Positions 34,766 to 46,939 are shown, numbered from the stretch's first letter. The stretch is DNA of 64,000 nt from Panax quinquefolius (GCA_020205615.1 CM035163.1:52301899-52365898), one strand, 5' to 3'. Notes: generated from the letters alone by a model not told the origin. Program-made: numbers and translations.

Positions 34766-35790
34766 GTAACTGAATTGAATTAATAATACAAGCTATGTAC
34801 AAACTAAAAACGGGAATTAAAATAAGTACTTACGAAATTAAAACATTTAACTAGAGAATTGGAGAAGAGGGGTTAAGTAGGCTGATCAGAGGTAGAAACC
34901 AAAGATTCTTCTGAGAGAGAGAGAGCTTAGAGTCTTTCTAAGTTTTGAAAACTGATTTGCCAAATGAGCTCGCTTTCCTTTTATAGAATAAGGAAAGGGA
35001 ACTATTACATTCACTGGGGTAAAGTAAAAGCAAAAGTAAAAGTAAGTTACTAAAGCAAAAGTAAAAGTATGCATAAGCAAATTGTTGATAAACAGTGCTA
35101 ACTTTTGACTATTCTGCACGCTTTTGAACAACTGGCCGACAACTTTACAAGCAACTGTTGATAAACAGAGCTAACTTTTGACTATTACAGACGCTTTTGA
35201 CCAACTGGCCGACAACTTTTGACTCGACACTGCTTTAGGTGGAAAAGAACTTCCTTTTACTGTTGAGCTACTTTCGGCGAGAAAGTGGAATCATTTTAAC
35301 CGGTCACGCCAAGGGTCTGTGGCTAAATGAACAAGAATCGTCTTGGTCGAAAGCGGTCTTGGCTAAATGAGCGATGGCAAGAATCGTCACGAGCAGTCTT
35401 TGCCGATCGAACGAAGAATCGATAAAAGCTGCTGATGTCGGCGAATGGGTCTTGAGCATCCTGAAGGTTGATGGTGCCGTAAGGATCGTACAGACCATCA
35501 TCTTCTGCAAATTGGCTAACTAAATCATTACGGGAAGAAGCCGAGGAATGCTCAGAGGCTTCTTCGTGAAACTCATCAATTCTTTTATTGAGGGCTTGAG
35601 CAATAAGTTTTAATTCACTCACCGAGCAATCTTTGAAATTAGAAATGCTACGGGAGCAGAAGAACCTGTGTAGGATTGGTTTTTAACTTAGATTCTTATG
35701 AAATCTTTTTCTAACTTGAGGAAGAGGGTTCTAACGGAATGACTTTAGAATCCTTAGCTTTGAATAATCTGGGAATTATTTGGAAATGAA
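34766..35790 (-). pseudogene. pararetrovirus fragment D: end of second ORF and type 1 intergenic region, inverted
   Basis: Reverse complement of about 28050-29030. 35622-35323 is an open stretch matching 28203-28394 of copy A, and 34780-35080 matches the type 1 intergenic region with its CT-rich runs. The fragment joins directly to the type 2 promoter module at about 35790. Confidence 0.8.
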
Positions 35791-36189
35791 ATAGGCTGAC
35801 GAGAATGTAATAGTGATTCTGCGTGAATCAATAGTAATTTACTTTTTAGTTTTCTATTTAAAGAAACTCAAGTGTTAGAGTTTCTTGAGGCTTAATTGAG
35901 TATAGCCTCAGAGCTTCTCTCTCTAGAAAGCTCTTCCGAGGTCCTCTCTCCCTTCTCTCTTAGTTAGCCGGAGACGAAGCTTTCGACCGATCTTCTTAGT
36001 TAAAGATGAAGAAGAAGTCTTCAATACTTTCTCTTCCTTAAACATTTAGTCTAGGAATTAATGTAATCCCTTCCTCAAAAATTTATAAATAAAAGAAAGA
36101 GATTACTTTACCGATTCACCGGTCATCTTCTTAATCTTATCTTTTTTTGTCTAAGTTTTCGAATAAAAACTTATTTCAATTTGTATATA

Positions 36190-36201
36190 TGGTATCGAGC
36201 C
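36190..36201 (+). other. primer binding site, module 1
   Basis: TGGTATCGAGCC. It matches the initiator tRNA-Met complement except for one missing A in CAG. Confidence 0.75.
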
Positions 36202-36865
36202 ACACGGTTGGTTCTTGATGCTATCGGTAGTTTCGATTAAAAAGCAGTTTGATTTGTTTACTTAAATGTTTTTTCAAACTTTTATTTTTCTTGCTTTCGC
36301 TTTTAATCGCCTCGACCTTCACAAGTGAAACACCCAAGATCGCCTTAAGTCCCGATTAATGCCGGTTTGTAAGTCTCAATTGGGAGCAGTGTAAGGCTAA
36401 AGGGAACCTTTAGATCTACGGGTATGTATTTAAGGCAAGTAAGGCTAGAGTATAAGTGGACCTTCAAGAAAAAGAATTTTTGTTTAAACAGTTAACAAAT
36501 TAGTCTTCTGCTTTTAGATCGATGATCGATAGATCAGGACCAATCGAGTGATCCTTTATTTCAGATTTCAGTCTGATTTGTTTTAAAACAAAATTTTTTT
36601 TACAAAATCTAAGAAATTTTGAAGATTTTGACCAATTTTCGGTAGAATTTTTTTTTTCCTCCTTTATAAACCAAAATTTTTGGGCTGATAGGTTATTTCA
36701 CGGATAAAAATTTTAAAGGCGGAATAGTAGGGGATGGTGACTCATCTGAGAAGATGATCAACAGCACCTTTCGGCATCCACAGGAGGCGGACCAAGTCAA
36801 GGAAGAAGACGCCAGAGGCATCTTGAATAATCGATGATGACGGCCCCCCATACCATCATCGACTT

Positions 36866-37123
36866 TTTACTTTTACTTAAAGCAAAAGTCTTTTACTTTA
36901 GTTAAAATGTAAAAGTAAAAGTAAAAGAATAACTTTTGCTTTTACTTAAGTTAAATGTTTTTAACTTTAGTTAAATGTTTCTTACTTTTACCCATGTAAA
37001 AGTAAATGTAAAATGTTTCTTACGTTTTACTTTTACTTTAGTAAATTACTTTTACTTCAGTTAATGTAATAGTGATTCCTGCGTGAATCAATAGTAATTT
37101 ACTTTTTAGTTTTCTATTTAAAG
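36866..37123 (+). promoter_or_regulatory. viral promoter, module 2
   Basis: About 200 bases built of repeated ACTTTTACTTT/AAAGTAAAAGT motifs in both orientations (many AAAG cores, the recognition core of Dof factors) lead to TATTTAAAG at 37115. The repeats can also pair into stems. The same block precedes every intact TATA box of the array. Confidence 0.65.
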
Positions 37124-37449
37124 AAACTCAAGTGTTAGAGTTTCTTTAGGCTTAATTCAAGATAGCCTCGAGCTTCTCTCTAGAAAGCTCTTCCGAGGTC
37201 CTCTCCCTCTCTCTTAGTTAGCCAGGAGGCGAAGCTTTCAAACCGATCTTCTTAGTTAAAGATGAAGAAGAAGTCTTCAATACTTCCTTCTTCCCTTAAA
37301 CATTTAGTCTAGGAATTAATGTAATCCCTTCCTCAAATGTTTATAAATAAAAGAAAGAGATTACTTTACCGATTCACCGGTCATCTTCTTAATCTTTCTT
37401 TTTTCTGTTGTTTAAGTTTTTCTTTTAAAAACTTATCGCCGCTGTTATA

Positions 37450-37462
37450 TGGTATCAGAGCC
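37450..37462 (+). other. primer binding site, module 2 (best copy)
   Basis: TGGTATCAGAGCC, a full match to the complement of the initiator tRNA-Met 3' end. It is followed by the leader starting ACACGGTTGG. Confidence 0.88.
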
Positions 37463-38116
37463 ACACGGTTGGTTCTTGATTCTATCGGTGGTTTCGATTA
37501 AAAACAGTTTGATTTGTTTTTAAATGTTTCTTCAAACTTTTTCTTCTTTTGCTCCACTTTCAATCGCCTGACTTGCTGTTAAACACCTAAGATCGCCATC
37601 AGTCCCGTTATGCCGTTGTAAGACTCCAAGTTGGGAGCAGTTTAGGCTAAGGGTATCATTAGATCTACAGGTATGAGTTTACTTAAGGCAAGAACGGTTC
37701 GAGTTTAAGCGGAATGACAAAAGAAAGAATTTTTGTTTAAACAGTTAACAATTTAGTCTTCTGTTTAGATCGATTTTACTGATAGATCAGGACCAATCGA
37801 GTGATCCTTTGTTTCAGATTTCATCTGATCTGTTTTTAAACAAAGAATTATTATAAAATCTAAGAAATTTTGAAGATTTTGACCAATTTTCGGTAGAAAA
37901 TTTTTTCCTCCTTCTTTATAAACCAAATTTTGGGCTGATAGGGTTATTTCCTGGATAAAAATTTTAAGGCGAAATAGTAGGGGATGGTGACTCATTTGAG
38001 AAGATGATCAACAAGACACCTTCCAAAGATCCACAGGGAGACGGACTAAGTCGAGGAAGAAGACGCCAGAGGCATCTTCAGTCAACCGACAGTGATGTCC
38101 CCAGCCATCATCAGCT

Positions 38117-38374
38117 TTTACTTTTACTTAAAGCAAAAGTCTTTTACTTTAGTTAAAATGTAAAAGTAAAAGTAAAAGAATAACTTTTGCTTTTACTTAA
38201 GTTAAATGTTTTTAACTTTAGTTAAATGTTTCTTACTTTTACCCATGTAAAAGTAAATGTAAAATGTTTCTTACGTTTTACTTTTACTTTAGTAAATTAC
38301 TTTTACTTCAGTTAATGTAATAGTGATTCCTGCGTGAATCAATAGTAATTTACTTTTTAGTTTTCTATTTAAAT
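38117..38374 (+). promoter_or_regulatory. viral promoter, module 3
   Basis: Same ACTTTTACTTT-rich block, almost base for base the same as module 2, ending in TATTTAAAT at 38366. The AATAAA signal is at 38601. Confidence 0.65.
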
Positions 38375-38702
38375 AAACTCAAGTGTTAGAGTTTCTGCAG
38401 GCTTAATTCAGTATAGCCTCAGAGCTTCTCTCTCTAGAATGCTCTTCCGAGGTCCTCTCCCTTCTCTCTTAGTTAGCCGGAGACGAAGCTTTCAACTTCG
38501 ATCTTCTTAGTTAAAGATGAAGAAGAAGTCTTCAATACTTCCTTCTTCCCTTAAACATTTAGTCTAGGAATTAATCTAATCCCTTCCTCAAATGTTTATA
38601 AATAAAAGAAAGAGATTACTTTACCGATTCACCGGTCATCTTCTTAATCTTTTCTTTTTTATGTTTAAGTTTTTCTTTTAAAACTTATCGCCATTTGTTA
38701 TA

Positions 38703-38714
38703 TGGTATCGAGCC
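38703..38714 (+). other. primer binding site, module 3
   Basis: TGGTATCGAGCC, with the same missing A as module 1. Confidence 0.75.
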
Positions 38715-39368
38715 ACACGGTTGGTTCTTGATTCTATCGGTGGTTTCGATTAAAAACAATTTGATTTGTTTTTAAATGTTTCTTCAAACTTTTTTCTTCT
38801 TTTGCTTCCACTTTCAATCACTTCGACTTTCTTTGTTAAACACCTAAGATCGCCATAAGTCCCGTTATGCCATTATAAGACTCCAAGTTGGGAGCGAGTT
38901 TAGGCTAAAGGGTATCATTAGATCTCTATGTATGAGTTTACTTAAAAGCGAAGCGGTTCGAGTTTAAAGCGGAATGACAAAAGAAAGAATTTTTGTTTAA
39001 GCAGATTAACAATTTAGTCTTACATTTAGATCGATTTTCTTGATAGATCGGGACCAATCGAGTGATCCTTTGTTTGATTTCATCCGATCTGTTTTTAAAC
39101 AAAGAATTTTTACAAAATCTAAGAAATTTTGAAGATTTTGACCAATTTTCTAGAGAAAATTTTTCCTCCTTATAAACCAATTTTTGAAATTTGGTAGGGT
39201 TATTTCGGATAAAAATTTTAAGGCGGAATAGTAGGGGATGGTGACTCATCCGAGAAGATGATCAACAAAGACCTTCCTAAGATCCATGTGAGACGGAATT
39301 AAGTCAAGGAAGAAGACGCCAGAGGCATCTTCAGTCAACCGACAGTGATGGCCCCAGCCATCATAAGC

Positions 39369-39627
39369 TTTTGCTTTTACTTAAAGCAAAAGTCTTTTAC
39401 ATTAGTTAAAATGTAAAAGTAAAAGTAAAAGAATAACTTTTGCTTTTACTTAAGTTAAATGTTTTTAACTTTAGTTAAATGTTTCTTACATTTACCCATG
39501 TAAAAGTAAATGTAAAATATTTCTTACGTTTTACTTTTACTTTAGTTAATTACTTTTACTTCAGTTAATGTAATAGTGATTCCTGCGTGAATCAATAGTA
39601 ATTTACTTTTTAGTTTTCTATTTAAAG
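39369..39627 (+). promoter_or_regulatory. viral promoter, module 4
   Basis: Same promoter block with TATTTAAAG at 39619 and AATAAA at 39854. Its primer site is cut at 39963 by the junction to the movement/coat fragment. Confidence 0.65.
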
Positions 39628-39962
39628 AAACTCAAGTGTTAGAGTTTCTGCAGGCTTAATTCAGTATAGCCTCAGAGCTTCTCTCTCTAGAAAGCTCTTC
39701 CGAGGTCCTCTCCCTTCTCTCTTAGTTAGCCGGAGACGAAGCTTTCAGCTTCAATCTTCTTAGTTAAAGATGAAGAAGAAGTCTTCAATACTTCCTTCTT
39801 CCCTTAAACATTTAGTCTAGGAATTAATGTAATCCCTTCCTCAAATGTTTATAAATAAAAGAAAGAGATTACTTTACCGATTCACCGGTCATCTTCTTAA
39901 TCTTTTCTTTTTTCTGTAGTTTAAGTTTTTCTTTTAAAAACTTATCGCCGCTATCATATGGT

Positions 39963-40328
39963 ATACCACAGCAGCCTGTAGTAAACAACGTAGTGAACAT
40001 TGAAAATATAAGGCAATTTTCTGATGGAACTGTCAAAGTTAGATTTGAACGTTCTAGAAGACCAGTTATTATAGAGGACTATTCTAGTTCTTCAGCTCCT
40101 TCTATTGATCTGCCTAGAAGAGATTCTGAAGTCCTTAGTAATCCTTCTATAAGAGACATTAAGTTAAAAGGAATTTTAAATCAAGGTCAAGCAAGTCATC
40201 CTTGTTATTCTTGTCACCCTCAGAATTATCCAGCCGAAGAAGAAAGCTTTTCTTCTCCGACTCCTTCTGAGCTTCCAACTCAGTCTGATTTTGATGTTCC
40301 AATTAATAATCAATTAAGAGATTATTAA
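39963..40328 (+). pseudogene. pararetroviral fragment, end of movement protein and linker to coat protein
   Basis: Copy of about 22384-22730 of copy A, fused directly to the primer site of module 4. The ORF 39993-40328 is open for 111 codons and much better kept than copy A. It is serine- and proline-rich with an RDIKLKGILNQGQASHPCY stretch. It stops shortly after the fragment joins another promoter piece. It has no start of its own virus protein and is not expected to work. Confidence 0.8.
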
Positions 40329-40334
40329 GGTAGT

Positions 40335-40650
40335 CATCTTAATAAAATGTTTCTTACGTTTTACTTTTACTTTAGTAAATTACTTTTACTTGATTAATGT
40401 AATAGTGATTCTGCGTGAATCGATAGTAATTTACTTTTAGTTTTCTATTTAAAGAAAACTCGAGTGTTAGAGTTTCTTTTGAAGGGACAATAAATGTAGC
40501 CTCGAGTTTTCTCTCTCTGAAAGCTCTTAGAGGTCATCTCCCTTCTCTCTAGTTAGCAGGAGGCGAAGCTTTTAACCGATCTTCTTAGTTAGAAGATCGA
40601 GGCGAAGTCCTTAATACTTCGATCTTCCTCTTAAACATTTGGGAAAGGAT
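40335..40650 (+). repeat. partial promoter/R module, + strand
   Basis: Part of the promoter block, a TATTTAAAG box at 40446-40454 and the start of the R region. It ends at the centre of a palindrome near 40650. Confidence 0.75.
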
Positions 40651-42402
40651 TACATGTGAATCTAGACTAAATGTTTAAGAGGGAAGATCGAAATATGACT
40701 TCGTCATCTTCTATCTAAGAAGATCGTCGGAAATTGGAACCAAAGAAACCCGGAAGAGCTTTGAGAAAAAGTTTTAAGAAACTAACACTCGAAAGTTTCT
40801 TTAAATAGAAAACCGAAAAAGTAAATTACTATCGATTCACGCAGAATCACTATTACATTAACTAAAGTAAAAGTAATTTACTAAAGTAAAAGTAAAACGA
40901 AGAAACATTTTACATTTACTTTACATGGGTAAATGTAAGAAACATTTAACTAAGTTAAAAACATTTAACTTAAGTAAAAGCAAAAGTTATTCTTTTACTT
41001 TTACTTTTATATTTACTAAAGTAAAAGAGATGATGGCGTGGGCCATCACCTGTCGGTGACTGAAGACTCCTCTGGCGTCTTCTTGGTTGACTGGTCCGTC
41101 TCCTGTGGATGCCGGAAGGTGCTGTTGATCATCTTCTCAAATGAGTCATCATCCCTACTATTCCGCCTTAAAATTTTTATCCACGAAATAACCCTTTCAT
41201 TTCTTAAAATTTTCTCTGAAAATTGGTCAAAATCTTCAAAATTTCTAAGATTTTGTAAAGATTTTTTGTTTAAAAACAAATCAGACTGAAATCTGAAACA
41301 AAGGATCACTCGATTGGTCCTGATCTATCAGTGAAATCGATCTAAACAGAAGACTTCTTTGTTAACTGTTTAAACAAAAATTCTTTCTTTTGTCATTCCG
41401 CTTAAACTCAAACCGTTCTTGCTTTAAGTAAACTCATACCTGCAGATCTAATGATACCCTTAGCCTAAACTGCTCCCAACCTGGAGTCTTACAACGACAT
41501 AACGGGACTTATGGCGATCTTAGGTGTTTTACAGCAAGTCAGGCGATTGAAAGTGGAGCAAAAGAAGAAAAAGTTTGAAGAAACATTTAAAAACAAATCA
41601 AACTATTTTTAATCGAAACCACTGATAGCATCAAGAACCAACCGTGTGGCTCGATACCATATATCAAATGCACGATAAGTTTTTAAAAGAAAAACTTTAA
41701 CGTAAGAAAGAAAAGATTAAGAAGATGAATAGGTGAATCGGTAAAGTAATCTCTTTCTTTTATTTATTAACATTTGGGAAGGGATTACATGTGAATCCTA
41801 GACTAAATGTTTAAGAGGGAAGATCAAGTATTAAGGACTTCGTCTTCATCTTCTAACTAAGAAGATCGAAGTTTGAAAGCTTCGATCTCCCGCTAACTAG
41901 AGAGAAGGAGAGGACCTCGGAAGAGCTTTTCAGAGAGAGAAGCTCGAGGCTACATTGAATTAAGCTTCAAAGAAACTCTAACACTTGAGTTTCTTTAAAT
42001 AGAAAACTGAAAAGTAAATTACTATTGATTCACGCAGGAATCACTATTACATTAATTGAAATAAAAGTAATTTACTAAAGTAAAAGTAAAACGTAAGAAA
42101 CATTTTACATTTACTTTTACATGGGTAAATCTAAGAAACATTTAACTAAGTTAAAAACATTTAACTTAAGTAAAAGCAAAAGTTATTCTTTTACTTTTAC
42201 TTTTACATTTACTAAAGTAAAAGAGATGATGGCGTGGGCCATCACCTGTCGGTGACTAAAGACTCCTCTGGCGTCTTCTTCGTCGTGGTAAAGTCTCTGT
42301 GGATGCGGAAGTGTTGTTGATCATCTTCTCGGATGAGTCATCATCCCTACTATTCCGCTTTTAAAAATTTTTATCCGTGAAATAACCTTTTCACCCTTTA
42401 AA
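40651..42402 (-). repeat. inverted promoter-leader modules
   Basis: On the - strand: leader end, promoter with TATA at 41993-42001, R region, primer site at 41648-41659, a full leader, a second promoter with TATA at 40799-40807 and part of an R region. That makes about 1.4 modules in the opposite direction, head to head with the + module at 40335-40650. The - strand ORF at 41046-41309 is chance reading through leader sequence. Confidence 0.82.
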
Positions 42403-44091
42403 ATTAAGGCGTATCGAGCCAAATGGTATAAAGATAACTCTACATCAAGTAGGGGATGGTGACTCATCTGAGAAGATGATCAACAACACCTTCCGGAATC
42501 CGCAGGAGATGGACCAAGTCAAGGAAGAAGACGCCAGAGGCTTAATTCAGTGTAGCCTCAGAGCTTCTCTCTCTAGAAAGCTCTTCCGATGTCCTCTCCC
42601 TTCTCTCTTACTTAACCGGAGACGAAGCTTTCAGCTTTGATCTTCTTAGTTAAAGATGAAGAAGAAGTCTTCAATACTTCCTTCTTCCCTTAAACATTTA
42701 GTCTAGGAAATAATGTAATCCCTTCCTCAAATGTTTATAAATAAAAGAAAGAGATTACTTTACCGATTCACCGATCATCTTCTTAATCTTTTCTTTTTTC
42801 TGTTGTTTAAGTTTTTCTTTTAAAAACTTATCGTCATTTGATATATGGTATCGTGAGCCACACGGTTGGTTCTTGATGCTATCGGTGGTTTCAAGAATAA
42901 AGCAGTTTGATTTGTTTACTTAAATGTTTTTTCAAACTTTTATTTTTTCTTGCTCGCTTTTAATCGCCTCGACCTTGTTGTGAAACACCCAAGATCGCTT
43001 TTAAGTCCCGACTAATGCCGCTTTTGTAAGTCTCAATTGGGAGCGATAAAGTAAGGCTAAAGGAACCTTTAGATCTACGGGTATGTATTTAAGGAAAGTA
43101 AGGCTAGATTTAAGTGGACCTTCGAGAAAAAGATTTTTTGTTTAAGCAGTTAACAAATTAGTCTTCTGCATTTAGATCAATTTCTTGATAGATCGGGACC
43201 AATCGAGTGATCCTTTATTTCAAATTTCGACCGATTTGTTTTAAACAAATTTTTTTACAAAATCTAAGAAATTTTGAAGACTTTAACCAATTTAGGAAGA
43301 AAATTTTTCCTCCTTCTTTAGAAACCAAATTTTTCGATGAGGGTTATTTCTCGGATAAAAATTTTAAGGCGGAATAGTAGGGGATGGTGACTCATCCGAG
43401 AAGATGATCAACAAAGACCTCCCAAGCATCTAGAGGAGACGGACCAAGTCAAGGAAGAAGACGCCAGAGGCATCTTGATCAATAAACGATGATGGCCCCA
43501 AACCATCATCGACTTTTTGCCTTTACTTAAAGCAAAAGTCTTTTACTTTAGTTAAAATGTAAAAGTAAAAGTAAAAGAATAACTTTTGTTTTTACTTAAG
43601 TTAAATATTTTTAACTTTAGTTAAATGTTTCTTACATTTACCCATGTAAAAGTAAATGTAAAATGTTTCTTACGTTTTTACTTTTACTTTAGTAAATTAC
43701 TTTTACTTCAGTTAATGTAATAATGATTCCTGCGTGAATCAATAGTAATTTACTTTTTAGTTTTCTATTTAAAGAAACTCAAGTGTTAGAGTTTCTTTAG
43801 GCTTAATTCAAGATATAGCCTCGAGCTTTCTCTCTAAAGCTCTTCCGAGGTCTCTCTCCTTCTTCTCTCTTAGTTAGCCAGGAGGCGAAGCTTTCAACCG
43901 ATCTTCTTAGTTAAAGATGAAGAAGAAGTCTTCAATACTTCTCTCTTCCCTTAAACATTTAGTCTAGGAATTAATGTAATCCCTTCCTCAAATGTTTATA
44001 AATAAAAGAAGAGATTACTTTACCGATTCAATTTGGTCATCTTCTTAATCTTTTCTTTTTACATCCTATGTTTTACGAATAAAACTTATTT
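42403..44091 (+). repeat. further + strand modules up to the gap
   Basis: A leader end is joined at about 42540 straight to an R region, with the promoter missing. Then come the primer site 42846-42859 (TGGTATCGTGAGCC), a full leader, a promoter block (43512 onward), TATATTTAAAG-type TATA at 43766-43774 and an R region cut by the assembly gap. The junction at 42540 shares AGGC between the two parents. Confidence 0.82.
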
Positions 44092-44191
44092 NNNNNNNNN
44101 NNNNNNNNNNNNNNNNNNNNNNNNNNNNNNNNNNNNNNNNNNNNNNNNNNNNNNNNNNNNNNNNNNNNNNNNNNNNNNNNNNNNNNNNNNN
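44092..44191. other. assembly gap (100 N)
   Basis: Exactly 100 N, a conventional gap of unknown size. It falls inside the repeat array on the left and inside an LTR on the right, so the true array length and the LTR end are not known. Confidence 0.99.
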
Positions 44192-46939
44192 TTTCCCATT
44201 AAAGGGTTACATAATAATATGTCCCAGGTTATCTAACCTTTAAATACAATCATTCAAATGCGGAAATTAAATAAACTTCATTAAAACCAAGTCTAAGATC
44301 ATCATAATAGAAGTCTACATCTCAATCAAAGTATAAATTACAAGTCTTCATCACTTGCACATGTTTCCCTTTCCTTTGCTAGTCGAAGGTTCATCTACCT
44401 TCTCCTCTTTAGTTGCAAAACAATTACTCATTGGATTTATATGAAATGAGGAGTATAGAGCAAAATAGGCTCATCAACAATGAATAGTACTCTATCAACA
44501 ATGATCAAAGCGAAATCCCAAGATATGGAAAATATACATCATCGAGGGTCGTAAGACCACTTAACTACGCCCACGATTGCAAGTAATCTTTCAACTCCAA
44601 CTTTAATAAATATAAGACTATAAGGACCTCGTACTTGGGGGATCACCCTTCAGACAATGTATTGTGCACAAACATTTTAACGCTTATTGTCGTAAGTTAA
44701 CCCCTAATCATAACATTAGGGTTGTTCATCTCGATGATTTAGAGTACAAGTCCGCACCAAAGGAAGTTTGGTTTGGATAAGCTTTCAAGGTAATTTGGAA
44801 TTCAATGAACATCAACTAAGGATTAGTTGAATAGAACCAATAACATTATACTATAGAATAATCATGATTGAATCAATCATAGTAAACTAAAGTCATGCTT
44901 TAGGAATAATCTAATAACATACAATTTGAATAACTTTAACACCTTGCTTGAACAACACTAAGCCAATGTTAATTAGGGTTGAATACTAAGCATGCAAAAT
45001 GTTCAACATTAGAATATATAAATTTTGCATGCTAAACAACAAGTTAAATACAAGAATAACTTGCTCGAGAATAACTTACATCATTATATCATAATCGAAT
45101 TGAAAACAATAGTTTGTTTAACAAGATAATAGATTAGACAACTTGCTCAAAGAAAATTTAAGCGCTTGCACAATTATAAAAGTAGAGTTAGAGAACTTGC
45201 TCAATGTAAAAAGAAAGTTTAGAAAACTTGCTTGATTCATAAGGTAATCGAATTGAAAACCATAATTTGTTCAACAAGGTAAAGGATTAGAAAACTTGCC
45301 TTGTTAAGTGAGGCTAAACAAGAATCAATACGTAATCATAATATCCTATATACATATGTCATCATGACATAGTTAGCCATTACCATTTTACAACCATAAC
45401 TAAGTACGTACATCATTTAAAAATTGGATTTTTAATCACATAATCAAGTTATAACACAAGTTAATCCTTAATAACATAATTATTCATAGTATAGAAATAC
45501 TAAAATCAACATTTTACAGTCCTATTATCATCACATAACTTTTTTAAAATTTTGTGTACAAAAAGTACAATTTGTCGGACCATTCGCTAACTCATGGCAT
45601 GTGGCCACGATTTTATATTGTGGGTCGCATTGCTTGATGAAAGCATGGCGTTGAGAGGCCTGAAACTAACATCTTTGGCCCATGACCATGTGGTAAAACT
45701 GCTAGATTTCGACTGACAGCTTTTGCAATAGTGCAGGAAAAAGAAAATTTTGGCCTACAAGCTCGTTTCTAACAGACCAAATAGCATATAATTCATACAA
45801 AAACTTCATGTAAACAAAATTCAAGAATTCCTAACATGCTTCTACCCATACAACAACATAAACAACAACATTAACACATCTAATTTCACTATTTTTTGAT
45901 AAAAACTTACTTTTTGATATTTCAATGAAAATCAACACTGTAAATTTTGTTTTTCAGCCAAAACCATTAATTTAAAGCATTTTATCAAAGTATATACATA
46001 CTCTATCAAATTAAATGGTCAATTTAACAACTAAACAACTAATTAACCCTCAATTTCTACTTTAAGCTAAATAATATATATTCACAAAAACTCTTTGTAA
46101 AATAGTTTTTCTTCACAACCATATACATAATGTAAATTCATGGACTATTCTCAATTATAGCTTAAGAAAATAGTTTAACAACACTAGATTATTATATAAA
46201 ATCACATACATAACAAATAATTTATCCTTACACAAGGATTTTATAGAGAATTAAGGAAGAGAAAAACTGATGGCCAACCCTTTTTGAATCTCAACCTTCT
46301 TCTTCTCTCCAATTCCCTAACCTTTCTTCCTCTCTTCTTTTCTCTCTGTAAACTCTCTTCTCTTCTCTATTCTAGTTCTACGTCTTAGAAAGATAACGTA
46401 TAATAATAATATAGATTAATTATATAATATAAATACTAACTTAACTGACATCAGTTATTTTTTAAAAAAAAATCAAAAGCCATAAGGCTTGTTTGGTTAA
46501 CCACTAAAAACAATAATCAATTAATCCTTATGCCTTGTTTGGTAAAACACAATTAGATTAAAGACTTAATAGACATTAGGCCTTATTTGGCAAAACTGAA
46601 TTAAAACTCCTTTAAGTTATTTTAATAACTCCTTTATAAAAGGTTATTTGTCACACTTTACTAAATTAAATTAATCTTAATAACAATTTATTAAATTACT
46701 ACATCACATAAATCAATACCACCAAAATTATAATTTTCTATATAATTATAATTTTATTTAATCAACTAACACATCCTTTTTAATTACAAATTCCAATAAA
46801 AAGAATAGTAATTCAACAAATAGCTAACAAAATTGAATCAAATTTGAACAATTATTTATTTAACAATAAACACATCCATTAAATACTTAAATATTTCAAT
46901 AAATATTTAATATAACAATTAAAGTTCTGGAATGTTACA
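44192..46939 (-). repeat. chromovirus 3' LTR, cut by gap
   Basis: Collinear with the solo LTR at 54849-57813. Its inner end (TGTTACA at 46939) is the LTR boundary, and its outer ~110 bases are hidden by the gap. No coding sequence is present. Differences from the solo LTR are again often at CAG/CTG, for example 46444-46457 against 57318-57332. Confidence 0.92.

Larger units (their letters stand above)
35790..39962 (+). repeat. tandem array of viral primer site-leader-promoter modules, ~1255-bp period
   Basis: Four promoter/R segments in a row. TATTTAAA boxes lie at 35855, 37115, 38366 and 39619; AATAAA signals at 36088, 37346, 38601 and 39854; primer sites at 36190, 37450, 38703 and 39959. 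Steps are 1260, 1251 and 1253 bases between TATA boxes. Within each module TATA to AATAAA is 231-235 bases and AATAAA to primer site about 102-105 bases. This is the spacing expected of a caulimovirid RNA with terminal redundancy. Leader sequence of about 640 bases follows each primer site, then the next promoter. No viral gene lies between units. Confidence 0.88.

Noticed and set aside
37765..39249. - strand ORFs of 76 and 103 codons repeated in the viral array
   Set aside because: Antisense readings of the leader, differing in length between units; no sign of coding constraint.
35790..44091. LTRs of an ordinary LTR retrotransposon
   Set aside because: The modules lack TG...CA ends with target duplications, a full leader follows each primer site, and module 4 is joined to pararetroviral movement/coat sequence. 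A viral control region fits better, though a search of the whole genome would settle it.
35790..44091. CRISPR-like or satellite array
   Set aside because: The unit is ~1255 bases with a recognisable promoter, poly(A) signal and primer site; there are no short spaced repeats with unique spacers.
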